A stretch of 37,133 nt of DNA from Bacteroidia bacterium. Its GTDB lineage: Bacteria > Bacteroidota > Bacteroidia > Bacteroidales > GWA2-32-17. The DNA is taken from NCBI GenBank assembly GCA_016218155.1, contig JACREQ010000053.1, positions 1 to 37,133 of the forward strand, in the 5' to 3' direction. A program made the position numbers and the translations under genes. The notes beneath the pieces are model-generated. The model did no database searches, had not been told where the DNA came from, and saw only the letters and a program-made list of their open reading frames with translations. Positions 18,421-26,394 of this stretch are shown here, piece by piece (position 1 is the first letter of the stretch; the number at the start of each line of letters is the position of its first letter).

Positions 18421-18546
18421 TTTATAAGTTTTAAATTTAGTTAATCTTAACATCAAAGCAATGTTAAATTTTACCTTAAGACTTAAGATTTTTAAGAAAA
18501 GTTGCTTGAGTTTATGTTTTATAGCATGTTTTTTACTCCTGGTTAA

Positions 18547-20853
18547 TTAATTAAATATTATCTTCTTAATTATCACATCTTTTTCGCTTGATATTTTTAA
18601 AAAGTACATTCCTTTCTGGAATCTGCTAATGTCATATTTTTTAAATATATTTTCTGAATAGTCTTTTTGAATTTCTTCCTGAAACAAAATTTTTCCTGTA
18701 ATAGAAATCAATTCCATTCTCAGTTTATTTGAATTACTATTTACAATATTAACTTCTATCCAACTACTTGAAGGGTTAGGATAAACAGATATCTCTGAAG
18801 AGAATTTAATCTCACTAACAGAGAAGGGAGAATTTGTAGAAGACATTGTTGGTAACATTTTGCCAAAAGATCCTGTGCCATTAGGATACCTTCCTGTTGA
18901 GATATCAGAAGTTTGCAAACCAAATGTAATTGAATCAAGAATATTTGTTGGAGAATATGAAAGAAACAATGCTTCTCCTGTTTTAGACAATTTAAAATTT
19001 GTATGTAAACCAGTTTGAATAGCATCGTTATCAGCCCAAATTACTAAATAGCTATGAGCACCAATTGTTGTATCAGGAAATGGCCATTTCATAAAGTTTG
19101 ATCTGTCGTCTGAAAGATATAAACCTGACATATTAAAATCATTTGTTGAATTGTTATATAACTCAATCCAATCTTCGTATTCGCTATAATTATCAGTAAT
19201 GTAATCAACATTATCAGCCATAAATTCGTTTATAACAACGTTACTGGCAGAGACTTTTTGAATAGTATAAAATTCGTATTCAGCTCGCTCTGGTGAAAAT
19301 ACACCTGAAGTGGAATTTTGAGCATAAATATAATATTGTATTAATATGGAATCATTTATAGCTGCTCCATAAACACTGTCTCCGGCAATACCATCATTAT
19401 GTGCACCATCATCATACATTTTAACTTTATTAAAAATTTCATAGATACCGTATCGATATGCAAGAAAACAGCTGTCGGGAAAATTTATTTTTGCAGTTAT
19501 CCATATTTTGTTCCCAAATAATACTGAATCTATAATATTGCTAATTGTTGGAGCTCCCTGAAACCCGGAATAATTACTTAAATAAGTTGTTCTTCCCTGA
19601 ATAAAATCTTTTATTCCCGGGTACTGTATCATTCCACCTGTTCCTCCAACGGTTGTATCAATATTATTAATAAAATCAGAATAACTATAAAATTTATTAA
19701 AATCATTCTGAACGCTGTTACTAACTAATTGCTGAAGCTGCTGCGCCCGTGAATAGTAATTTCCCGTAACAAAATTCTCATTTACAATTGTTCTAATATG
19801 TGCCAGATACATTTTTTTCCACATATTGTTTTGTAGTAACTTTTTTATTAATGGTCTTTGCGAAACCGAGTAAGTAAGCAAACCACATGGATTCAGATTT
19901 TTTGCCTGAGTAATTGTAAGGCCACCTGTCATTGCAGAAGTACCTCCATCTGATAATCTAAAGCTACCAAATGACATATTCATATCCCATAACACTGTAT
20001 TAAACCTTTTATTTTTATCCTGATATAAATAGTAATTTTGCGAATAAGCAATATAACTATCTAAATTTACAAGGGCATAATCCAAAGCAAGCATCCATAA
20101 AGCTCTATCAACATTTAGCACATTTTCAATACTGTCAGTCTGGTTATTTAAAATATTAATAAAGCGATACAAATCAGTCCACCCAAAATCAGATTCCAAT
20201 GAATAAAATGGATAATAAGAAGTACTGTCAGTATTGTAATATTGCAGATTTGAGTTTGCACCTGTTGGATAATTTAGAACTGCCGGATTACCTTTAAAGA
20301 AGGAATTGTAACGTGTTCCAAAATGAGTTTCAGCAAAATTTTTATTTACTGCTTCCACGTTGTTATATAAACCCATTAATGTATCGTTTATATATACATT
20401 TGCATAATTTGCTTTTGATGCCGGCATATATTTTCTTGCAATCTCATACGATAATACTTCGCGAACAAAAGAAGGATCGTGTATTACATTACTTAATTTC
20501 AGCTTTGTTACACCACGATATTCCTGTGAAGGAATAATATAATCAAGTTCAATATTTAAAGGATTTTTTACTGTTGCAGTATCTACAGAACTATAGCCCT
20601 TATATCTTACACCTACACTGTCTAAAGCAACACCGTCAATTGTTACAGAAGCAAGTAAACGTCCTTCCAGACCTTCAACAAATAAGCTGTCGAGTTTATG
20701 ATCCCAATCTGACTGAGAAAAATATAATCTTATTTCGCGAACATTGTTATTATCGTAAAAATCATTTTGTGATTTTGATTGTAATGAAAAACTAATAAAT
20801 AACAATATTAAAAAGAATACTCTTGAGATTTTCAGTTTTAAGATCATTTTCAT
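18547..20853 (-). CDS. CotH-kinase family protein with lamin-tail and T9SS domains
   Basis: The 768-residue product has a signal peptide (1-29) and a CotH kinase-like domain (about 37-425). Hallmarks are KGYSS near 86, KLKLSNVIHDPSFVREVLSY (119-136), GLYNNVEAVNKNF, VNLDSYIAYSQNYYLY (262-277) and VLWDMNMSFGSF (287-298), with acidic candidates D265 and D290. A linker domain, a lamin-tail domain (about 538-650, VVINEFMADNVDY ... DWIELYN) and a T9SS sorting domain (about 688-768, VYPNPSSS) follow. CotH proteins are atypical secreted kinases; Bacillus CotH phosphorylates spore-coat proteins. Here the kinase would act outside the cell, where ATP is scarce, which is puzzling. Only 3 bp separate it from the metallophosphatase gene. 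Confidence 0.9.
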   Translation of the reverse strand: MKMILKLKISRVFFLILLFISFSLQSKSQNDFYDNNNVREIRLYFSQSDWDHKLDSLFVEGLEGRLLASVTIDGVALDSVGVRYKGYSSVDTATVKNPLNIELDYIIPSQEYRGVTKLKLSNVIHDPSFVREVLSYEIARKYMPASKANYANVYINDTLMGLYNNVEAVNKNFAETHFGTRYNSFFKGNPAVLNYPTGANSNLQYYNTDSTSYYPFYSLESDFGWTDLYRFINILNNQTDSIENVLNVDRALWMLALDYALVNLDSYIAYSQNYYLYQDKNKRFNTVLWDMNMSFGSFRLSDGGTSAMTGGLTITQAKNLNPCGLLTYSVSQRPLIKKLLQNNMWKKMYLAHIRTIVNENFVTGNYYSRAQQLQQLVSNSVQNDFNKFYSYSDFINNIDTTVGGTGGMIQYPGIKDFIQGRTTYLSNYSGFQGAPTISNIIDSVLFGNKIWITAKINFPDSCFLAYRYGIYEIFNKVKMYDDGAHNDGIAGDSVYGAAINDSILIQYYIYAQNSTSGVFSPERAEYEFYTIQKVSASNVVINEFMADNVDYITDNYSEYEDWIELYNNSTNDFNMSGLYLSDDRSNFMKWPFPDTTIGAHSYLVIWADNDAIQTGLHTNFKLSKTGEALFLSYSPTNILDSITFGLQTSDISTGRYPNGTGSFGKMLPTMSSTNSPFSVSEIKFSSEISVYPNPSSSWIEVNIVNSNSNKLRMELISITGKILFQEEIQKDYSENIFKKYDISRFQKGMYFLKISSEKDVIIKKIIFN

Positions 20854-20856
20854 GAC

Positions 20857-21987
20857 TTATTTGTTTTCAGTTTTTATTGCTTTAATATGATACTTTTTCA
20901 AGCCGACACGAAGAGATATTGAGTACACTCCATCAGAAATATTTGCAGTATTCCATATAAATTCATGTTCACCTTTTGTTTGTTTTGTATTTACCAATGT
21001 GGCAATTTTTTCAGCAGAAGAGTTATAAATATTTAAAATAACCTTATTATCAGAATCAAGAAAATACTTAATCTTTGATTCTGCAGATAATGGATTTGGA
21101 TAACATTGTAAAATATTGCTAGTGTTAAATGTTTCAATTGCTATTGGTTTAATACCTGCAGAATTGTATCTAATAACATAACTGTCAATTAAAGAATCTT
21201 CAATATTATAATAACTAAATAACAAACTATCATTATAATTATCAACCAATAATGCTCCAAAGTTATCTGCATAAAAATGCTGGGTTCCCGGATAATTTGT
21301 AAAAGTAGTATATAAAGCAGCACCCCCGGCAGCACAAACAAAATATGGTAAACTATCAATCAGCAATCTTTCATAATCGTGATCATGACCAGCTAAAACA
21401 GCTGTTGCACCCCATTGCTTAAATGGCCACTGAGCAAAAACACTTGAGCCGTGAGCTCCTGAAGTAAAGGGCGGATGATGAAGAAATACTAATTTATATT
21501 TTGAAACGGATGAAGCTAGTAAGTTCTGTAACCACATTCCCTGAATAGATGTACTTGTATTACCATCCACTTCTGTGTAGTCGCTGTTTAGAATAAAAAA
21601 ATGACAATTACCTTTAACAAAATCATAATACCTTTCATTACCCGGTAAAGTAAAATAAGTTTGATATTCGGTTAATCCGCTTCCCTCAACATCGTGATTA
21701 CCAATTGCAGGAAAAAATCTATTAACAGTATCTCCAACACCATATGAGCCCTCATAAGGAAATATAAATTCATTATAGAATTTACCAACCTGAAAATCTA
21801 TTGTTCCCTGAGTCGGACTAAAATTATCGCCCGTTGTTACTACAAAGTCAGGATTCCAGCTTTTTACCAACTGAGAAACTTTGAATGCATTTGTATCACC
21901 TCCCCTATAATCGCCAATTATAGCAAACTTTTGTCCCATTAACAATAACGGGAGAAAAAATAATAACAATGTGCATCTTTTTAACAT
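20857..21987 (-). CDS. Secreted calcineurin-like metallophosphatase, T9SS substrate
   Basis: The 376-residue product has a signal peptide (1-18) and a complete two-metal phosphoesterase core: GDYRG with D26, TGDNF with D54/N55, GNHD (96-99), FLHHPP with H170/H171, and GHDHDYER (200-207). The last motif and overall size place it near the purple/tartrate-resistant acid phosphatases rather than cyclic-nucleotide esterases. Residues from about 290 are a T9SS sorting domain (CYPNPLSAES ... GVYSISLRVGLKK). It should hydrolyse phosphate esters or anhydrides at the cell surface. Being 3 bp from the CotH kinase gene and in the same operon as a polyphosphate polymerase, its substrate may be the product of that system; this is inference. 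Confidence 0.9.
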   Translation of the reverse strand: MLKRCTLLLFFLPLLLMGQKFAIIGDYRGGDTNAFKVSQLVKSWNPDFVVTTGDNFSPTQGTIDFQVGKFYNEFIFPYEGSYGVGDTVNRFFPAIGNHDVEGSGLTEYQTYFTLPGNERYYDFVKGNCHFFILNSDYTEVDGNTSTSIQGMWLQNLLASSVSKYKLVFLHHPPFTSGAHGSSVFAQWPFKQWGATAVLAGHDHDYERLLIDSLPYFVCAAGGAALYTTFTNYPGTQHFYADNFGALLVDNYNDSLLFSYYNIEDSLIDSYVIRYNSAGIKPIAIETFNTSNILQCYPNPLSAESKIKYFLDSDNKVILNIYNSSAEKIATLVNTKQTKGEHEFIWNTANISDGVYSISLRVGLKKYHIKAIKTENK

Positions 21988-22003
21988 GTAAAATAATAAT
22001 TTG

Positions 22004-23221
22004 CTATTTCTTTACTGTAATTTTTGTTGAATTCGATCCAGATTTAACAAAATACAATCCATTAGTGTATTTCTCCATAGAAATTGAAACATTCATTCTT
22101 TCCGGAACAAATTCTTGCATCTTTTGACCTAAAGAATTATATATTTCAATTTTCTGTTTTGACAATACTATATTATCATTAAAAGAAATATTTACAACTT
22201 CGTTTGCAGGGCTTGGATAAACGCAAAATGAATCATTACTATAAACGTTCTGTATTCCTGTAACAACTTGTAATTTTGAAACTCCTAATCCAGTTGCAAC
22301 CCACACATTATCCTGTTGATCGATTGCCAGACGTTTAACCTGATAATCAACTAACCCTTGTGGCATAGCATACGAAACCCAGTTTGTACCATCGAATTTT
22401 GTTATTGCACCATCAAATAGATAATCAACAAAAATTCCAAACCAAATGTTTCCATGCGAATCTTCTTTTATGTCTCGCACATAATTACCATATAGACCAT
22501 CAAGAGTTGTATAATTTGTAGCCCAAACATCGCTATTATTAAAAACCGAGGCACCAAAAAATGTTCCGGCCCATTTATTCCCATTATGGTCAACTGCAAT
22601 CGCTGTAACATTTGTATCAACAATATTTGATGAGGGTCCAAAATTTGTAAATGAAGTTCCGTTGAATTTTGAAATACCTGCGCCTAAAGTACCCATCCAA
22701 ACATTATTAGATGCATCTGTTGTAACATTTGTTATTAAATCAACCGACAAACCATCAGCTATTGTATAATTTGTAAACGTAGTACCATTAAATTTTGAAA
22801 GTCCGGCATAAGTTGCCAACCATACATTACCATTTGAATCTCCTTTAATATCATTTATTGCATCAATTGGTAATCCATCAGCAGTTGTATAATTTGTCCA
22901 AGTACTTCCATTAAATTTACTTAACCCTGAATTTGTTCCAACCCAAACATTATTATTTATATCAACTGCAATACAGGTAGTAAAATTATCAATTAGTCCA
23001 TCAGCTGTTGTATAAACAGTCCAATTTACATCATCGAATTTTGCAACTCCTGAGCCTGTACCAAACCATTTGTTATTATTCTGGTCAATAGCTACTCCAC
23101 CATTCACAAAATCATCTGGTAATCCGCTTGTTGCAACAGTATAGTTTGTAAAGACCTGAGCTGTTATACACTTTGTTAATACTATCAGAATTAACAAAGC
23201 AAAAAGATACCTAGTATTCAT
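22004..23221 (-). CDS. Secreted two-component-regulator-type propeller, T9SS substrate
   Basis: The 405-residue product has a signal peptide (about 1-21) and about seven blades of the two-component-regulator propeller type, repeating the pattern NxVWVGTNxGLSKFNGxxWTNYTTADGL at intervals of about 43 residues. In other Bacteroidota this propeller is the periplasmic sensor of hybrid two-component systems, where it binds glycan. Here no kinase is attached; the chain ends in a T9SS sorting domain (VYPSPANEVVNISF ... GLYFVKSGSNSTK). It is therefore an exported, free-standing propeller. It follows the arylsulfotransferase-like gene by 5 bp and precedes the metallophosphatase by 16 bp. Probable role: binding or display on the cell surface. 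Confidence 0.85.
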   Translation of the reverse strand: MNTRYLFALLILIVLTKCITAQVFTNYTVATSGLPDDFVNGGVAIDQNNNKWFGTGSGVAKFDDVNWTVYTTADGLIDNFTTCIAVDINNNVWVGTNSGLSKFNGSTWTNYTTADGLPIDAINDIKGDSNGNVWLATYAGLSKFNGTTFTNYTIADGLSVDLITNVTTDASNNVWMGTLGAGISKFNGTSFTNFGPSSNIVDTNVTAIAVDHNGNKWAGTFFGASVFNNSDVWATNYTTLDGLYGNYVRDIKEDSHGNIWFGIFVDYLFDGAITKFDGTNWVSYAMPQGLVDYQVKRLAIDQQDNVWVATGLGVSKLQVVTGIQNVYSNDSFCVYPSPANEVVNISFNDNIVLSKQKIEIYNSLGQKMQEFVPERMNVSISMEKYTNGLYFVKSGSNSTKITVKK

Positions 23222-23226
23222 TGTTA

Positions 23227-25176
23227 TTATTTTATCAGAATTATTTTTTTATTAGTAACCTTACCTTCTTTAGAAGTTATTGCAAGATAATAAATCCCAT
23301 TAGAATAATTAGATAAATCGAAAGAATTTATATTCTCACTAGTTGCAACAACAGTACCGAAGGCATTTGTAATAATAATATTAAAAAGATTATTCCCATC
23401 AAAATTAATCAATCCGCTTGTAGGATTTGGATATACCTCAAGTGACTCATTTGATAAATTTGAATTAATACTTGAATAAATAAAAGAAAATGGAGTAGAA
23501 ATAGCAGTACATCCATTAATATCAGTAATTTCTACCTGATATTGCCCATCTGTTAATACATCAAGACTCTGGTTTGTTTCGCCATTAATCAACACACCAT
23601 CCTGATACCATTGATAAGAATTAGCAACTGTAGATATAAGGGAATTCAGATTTTGAGTTACTACCGGGATTGCAGGAGCAGATAACACATTAACAGAAAC
23701 AGAGGCTGTACTTGAACATCCAATAGCAGTATTTGTAATGGTAACAGTATACACAGTATTAGCTGAAGGAACTACTACAGGATTTTGTGATGTTTCGCCA
23801 GATGACCATTCATATGTATAAGTAGGGCTTGCTTCTGTAACAGATACAGCATTTGAGTTTAATGTTACAGAATCTCCTAAACAAACTGATGATTCGGAAG
23901 TGCTTGCAGTAACAATTGGACCCCTCACATAACATTTTGTATATCTGTATGCATGAGAAGAACTTGCTGCTGTTTTTGTCCAAAGAGTTGTTCCTGCAGA
24001 ATTTACCTCATAAATATTTCCAAAAGCATTATTAACAAGCATATTTCCATTTGGTAACTGCTGAGAATTTCCTTCATTTGTTGCTGTAAATGCACTGTTA
24101 TATTGATATGCATATGTAGAAGGAGAAGCTTGACCGGCAGTTAATGTATAGTTATTTCCATTGTATGGTGGATTCCAGACATCAATTGCTGTTTTTCCTC
24201 CTGTTCCACCCTGATTGTTATATCCACAAAGATAATTTGGATAAAGAGAATTATCACTTGATACCCAATGCGCATCGTGTATAGTGTTAAATATTGTTGT
24301 TCCTGAAGCACCATAAGATGCAGGATTTCCCCAACGATAAAGAAAATCTCCGCCTTTTCCCGAAACACCACCGGTATGACCGGCTGCTTCGGCAGTTGTT
24401 GTACTATGATCTATTATAAAAACTGAATTCATAAAATGCATACTGCAAACAATCTGATTTAGTTGAGCATTATAATCCAAACCATTCATATGGTATCTGT
24501 CAGGTAAACTGCCCGAACCGGTATAATTAATATTTAGTAATTGTGGATTATCTACAATTGAAGTTACATAATTATCTTTTGCAGAATTATAATTCTGACA
24601 TAAATGATCCCAGAGCTTCCATTCCCAAACTACAGTATAGCCCCAATTTGCCGAATTAGTACCAACTCCTGTTGGTTTAACCTCAACAATTTTTTCAGAA
24701 TAAAATGTACTGGCAGATGAAGATCCTGCCTGTGTTGCCTGTGTTGCTGTTTTGGTTTCATAAGAAATAAACATTACGTTACCATTTGGCATTGGCAATA
24801 TATCATGGTGCATTTGTGTTGTTGTTGACGAATAAGTCATTTCCCAAACCACTGTTCCGTCCCATCTTACTTTTTGAATTTTACCGGTAACACCACCAGA
24901 ACCAGGTGCTCCTGTGGCTTTATATGTAGATGTTCTTACCAAAGTATCTCCCGGTATCAGATATGTTGAGTATGCGTTTTTTGCAGTTGAGGGAAATGTC
25001 CATGTTTTATATACAACAGGTGTATTTGCTGTATCAATTAAATAAGCCTGAGTTCCGTTTTTTGTAGCATACAAAGTATACAAACCCCATTGCTGTGCAA
25101 TAGTATTAAAAGGAAAAGACAACAGAGTTACCAATACTGTTATCATAATTTGAAGTAAATAAATCTTTTTGGTCAT
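23227..25176 (-). CDS. Arylsulfotransferase-like secreted protein, T9SS substrate
   Basis: The 649-residue product has a signal peptide (about 1-27) and a domain of about 380 residues that reads like the ASST/arylsulfotransferase propeller. Supporting segments are MHHDILPMPNGNVMFISYE, VVWEWKLWDH, YHMNGLDYNAQLNQIVCSMH, MNSVFIIDH and FNTIHDAHW, with several conserved histidines. It is followed by two Ig/PKD-like domains (SVCLGDSVTLNSN ... and IPVVTQNLNSL ...) and a T9SS sorting domain (VYPNPTSGLINF ... KKIILIK). Family members transfer sulfate between phenolic compounds in the periplasm, but many related propellers have no shown activity. It is the first gene of the ten-gene run. Fold assignment is good, enzymatic activity uncertain. 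Confidence 0.8.
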   Translation of the reverse strand: MTKKIYLLQIMITVLVTLLSFPFNTIAQQWGLYTLYATKNGTQAYLIDTANTPVVYKTWTFPSTAKNAYSTYLIPGDTLVRTSTYKATGAPGSGGVTGKIQKVRWDGTVVWEMTYSSTTTQMHHDILPMPNGNVMFISYETKTATQATQAGSSSASTFYSEKIVEVKPTGVGTNSANWGYTVVWEWKLWDHLCQNYNSAKDNYVTSIVDNPQLLNINYTGSGSLPDRYHMNGLDYNAQLNQIVCSMHFMNSVFIIDHSTTTAEAAGHTGGVSGKGGDFLYRWGNPASYGASGTTIFNTIHDAHWVSSDNSLYPNYLCGYNNQGGTGGKTAIDVWNPPYNGNNYTLTAGQASPSTYAYQYNSAFTATNEGNSQQLPNGNMLVNNAFGNIYEVNSAGTTLWTKTAASSSHAYRYTKCYVRGPIVTASTSESSVCLGDSVTLNSNAVSVTEASPTYTYEWSSGETSQNPVVVPSANTVYTVTITNTAIGCSSTASVSVNVLSAPAIPVVTQNLNSLISTVANSYQWYQDGVLINGETNQSLDVLTDGQYQVEITDINGCTAISTPFSFIYSSINSNLSNESLEVYPNPTSGLINFDGNNLFNIIITNAFGTVVATSENINSFDLSNYSNGIYYLAITSKEGKVTNKKIILIK

Positions 25177-25213
25177 ATTTGGTTAGAATTAAATTTTACA
25201 AATTTTCACGTTA

Positions 25214-25221
25214 CAAATATA
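25214..25221 (-). promoter_or_regulatory. Putative -7 box for the ten-gene operon
   Basis: On the minus strand this is TATATTTG, matching TAnnTTTG, 37 bp upstream of the first ATG of the run at 25176. No good TTTG -33 element lies at the expected distance, which could mean an activator is needed or that the call is wrong. Confidence 0.5.
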
Positions 25222-25277
25222 TTTTTAGCCCTGAAAGTATTTGTCATATAATTTGGTAAAAAAGTTATAAAATTATG

Positions 25278-25294
25278 ACCTAAAAAGTTTAGGT
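25278..25294. promoter_or_regulatory. Small inverted repeat upstream of the ten-gene operon
   Basis: A perfect 7-bp inverted repeat ACCTAAA-AAG-TTTAGGT lies about 57 bp upstream of the putative -7 box. No T-tract follows on the minus strand, so an operator or activator site is more likely than a terminator. Confidence 0.3.
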
Positions 25295-25366
25295 TTATTT
25301 GATATAAAATATTTACTATTTAGTTGTTTTTATGTAACTTATCTGACTACACATAACCTAATAAGC

Positions 25367-25398
25367 AAAAAAGTCGCCAAACATTTAAAGTTGGCGAC
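25367..25398 (-). terminator. Rho-independent terminator of the padR operon
   Basis: On the minus strand the stem GTCGCCAA/TTGGCGAC (25391-25398 and 25373-25380, with a 10-nt loop) is followed by six T (25372-25367). It lies 28 bp after the stop of the 318-residue membrane protein gene and closes that operon. Confidence 0.88.
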
Positions 25399-25426
25399 CT
25401 TATCTTTTAAATAATTATTTAGCCCT

Positions 25427-26383
25427 TTATTGCAATTCTTTTTCTATAAATTTTACATTACTCTCTAATCTGGTAAGAGCATCTATAACAATAATCATAT
25501 GATAAGATAAAAATTCTTTATTTTCCCAGGTAATTGATTTTCCATCTTGCTTCTCAGGTTCAAGATTATAGTCAACATCAAGCAGTTTGTTTGCAAGTGT
25601 TTTTAACTCTAAACTGCTATTTTCTGAAGACAACAAAGCTTCCCTAAAAGATTTTACTTTTACTTTTAACTCATCAAGTGATGAATATTTTTCGTCATTA
25701 ATTAAAATTCTTGATGCAACATCACTGTTGTCGATCCCATAAATTGAATTATTCATTTTTTCAATTTTACCATTACCAGAGATTTCTAATATTTCGCTTT
25801 TTAACATTTCAATAAAACTACAAAGTTCTTTTCCTTTCTTAATCACTTCGGCATTTTTGCCATTATTTTCTTCATTTGAATAAAGCAAAATAACTTTATT
25901 AAGGTTAGAATAATATTGCTTTTCAAAACTTCTTAAAACAGACCCGCTCACATTAATAGATAACATTGAACTATATACTGCTAAAAATATTAATCCAAAC
26001 ATTATTCCCATAAAATTTATCATCGAATAGTTTTTATCTTTTCTTGTTTGAATAATGTATACAGGAAGAAATAATATAAACGGTATTGGTATTCCTATTA
26101 ATAACAACAAACCAGCTCCAGGCCAGTGTAAAACTTTAAATAAGGCACTTATAAAAACAATGAAGAATACAATAAAACTAACAACGTACAATAGACCATA
26201 TTTTTTCCCAGTACTGTTTTTATAACTCTGGTAAAGTCCAACTGGTAAAAATACAAAGCAAAACAAAAACACTGCTAAAACAAGAAATATATTTGCACCA
26301 GGCCAATGCTGTACTTTACACATTGAACCTAAAAACATTAAGTTTGCACTTGCAATTCCTGATATATAAATGAACTTTTTCAT
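25427..26383 (-). CDS. Membrane protein with two GldL-like HWPG motifs
   Basis: The 318-residue product has five hydrophobic segments in its first 145 residues and a hydrophilic C-terminal domain (about 146-318), probably one soluble helical unit. Two copies of the motif K-V-x-HWPGA occur at residues 26-30 and 86-90, exactly 60 residues apart. Each lies just after one helix and before the next, ending in a FLPV turn. This helix-HWPG-helix unit resembles the N-terminal region of GldL, the T9SS motor protein. The rest of GldL is absent and no other motor genes are near. It follows the three-motif protein gene by 11 bp and is followed by a strong terminator. Function unknown. Confidence 0.75.
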   Translation of the reverse strand: MKKFIYISGIASANLMFLGSMCKVQHWPGANIFLVLAVFLFCFVFLPVGLYQSYKNSTGKKYGLLYVVSFIVFFIVFISALFKVLHWPGAGLLLLIGIPIPFILFLPVYIIQTRKDKNYSMINFMGIMFGLIFLAVYSSMLSINVSGSVLRSFEKQYYSNLNKVILLYSNEENNGKNAEVIKKGKELCSFIEMLKSEILEISGNGKIEKMNNSIYGIDNSDVASRILINDEKYSSLDELKVKVKSFREALLSSENSSLELKTLANKLLDVDYNLEPEKQDGKSITWENKEFLSYHMIIVIDALTRLESNVKFIEKELQ

Positions 26384-26394
26384 AGTTTTTAAAT

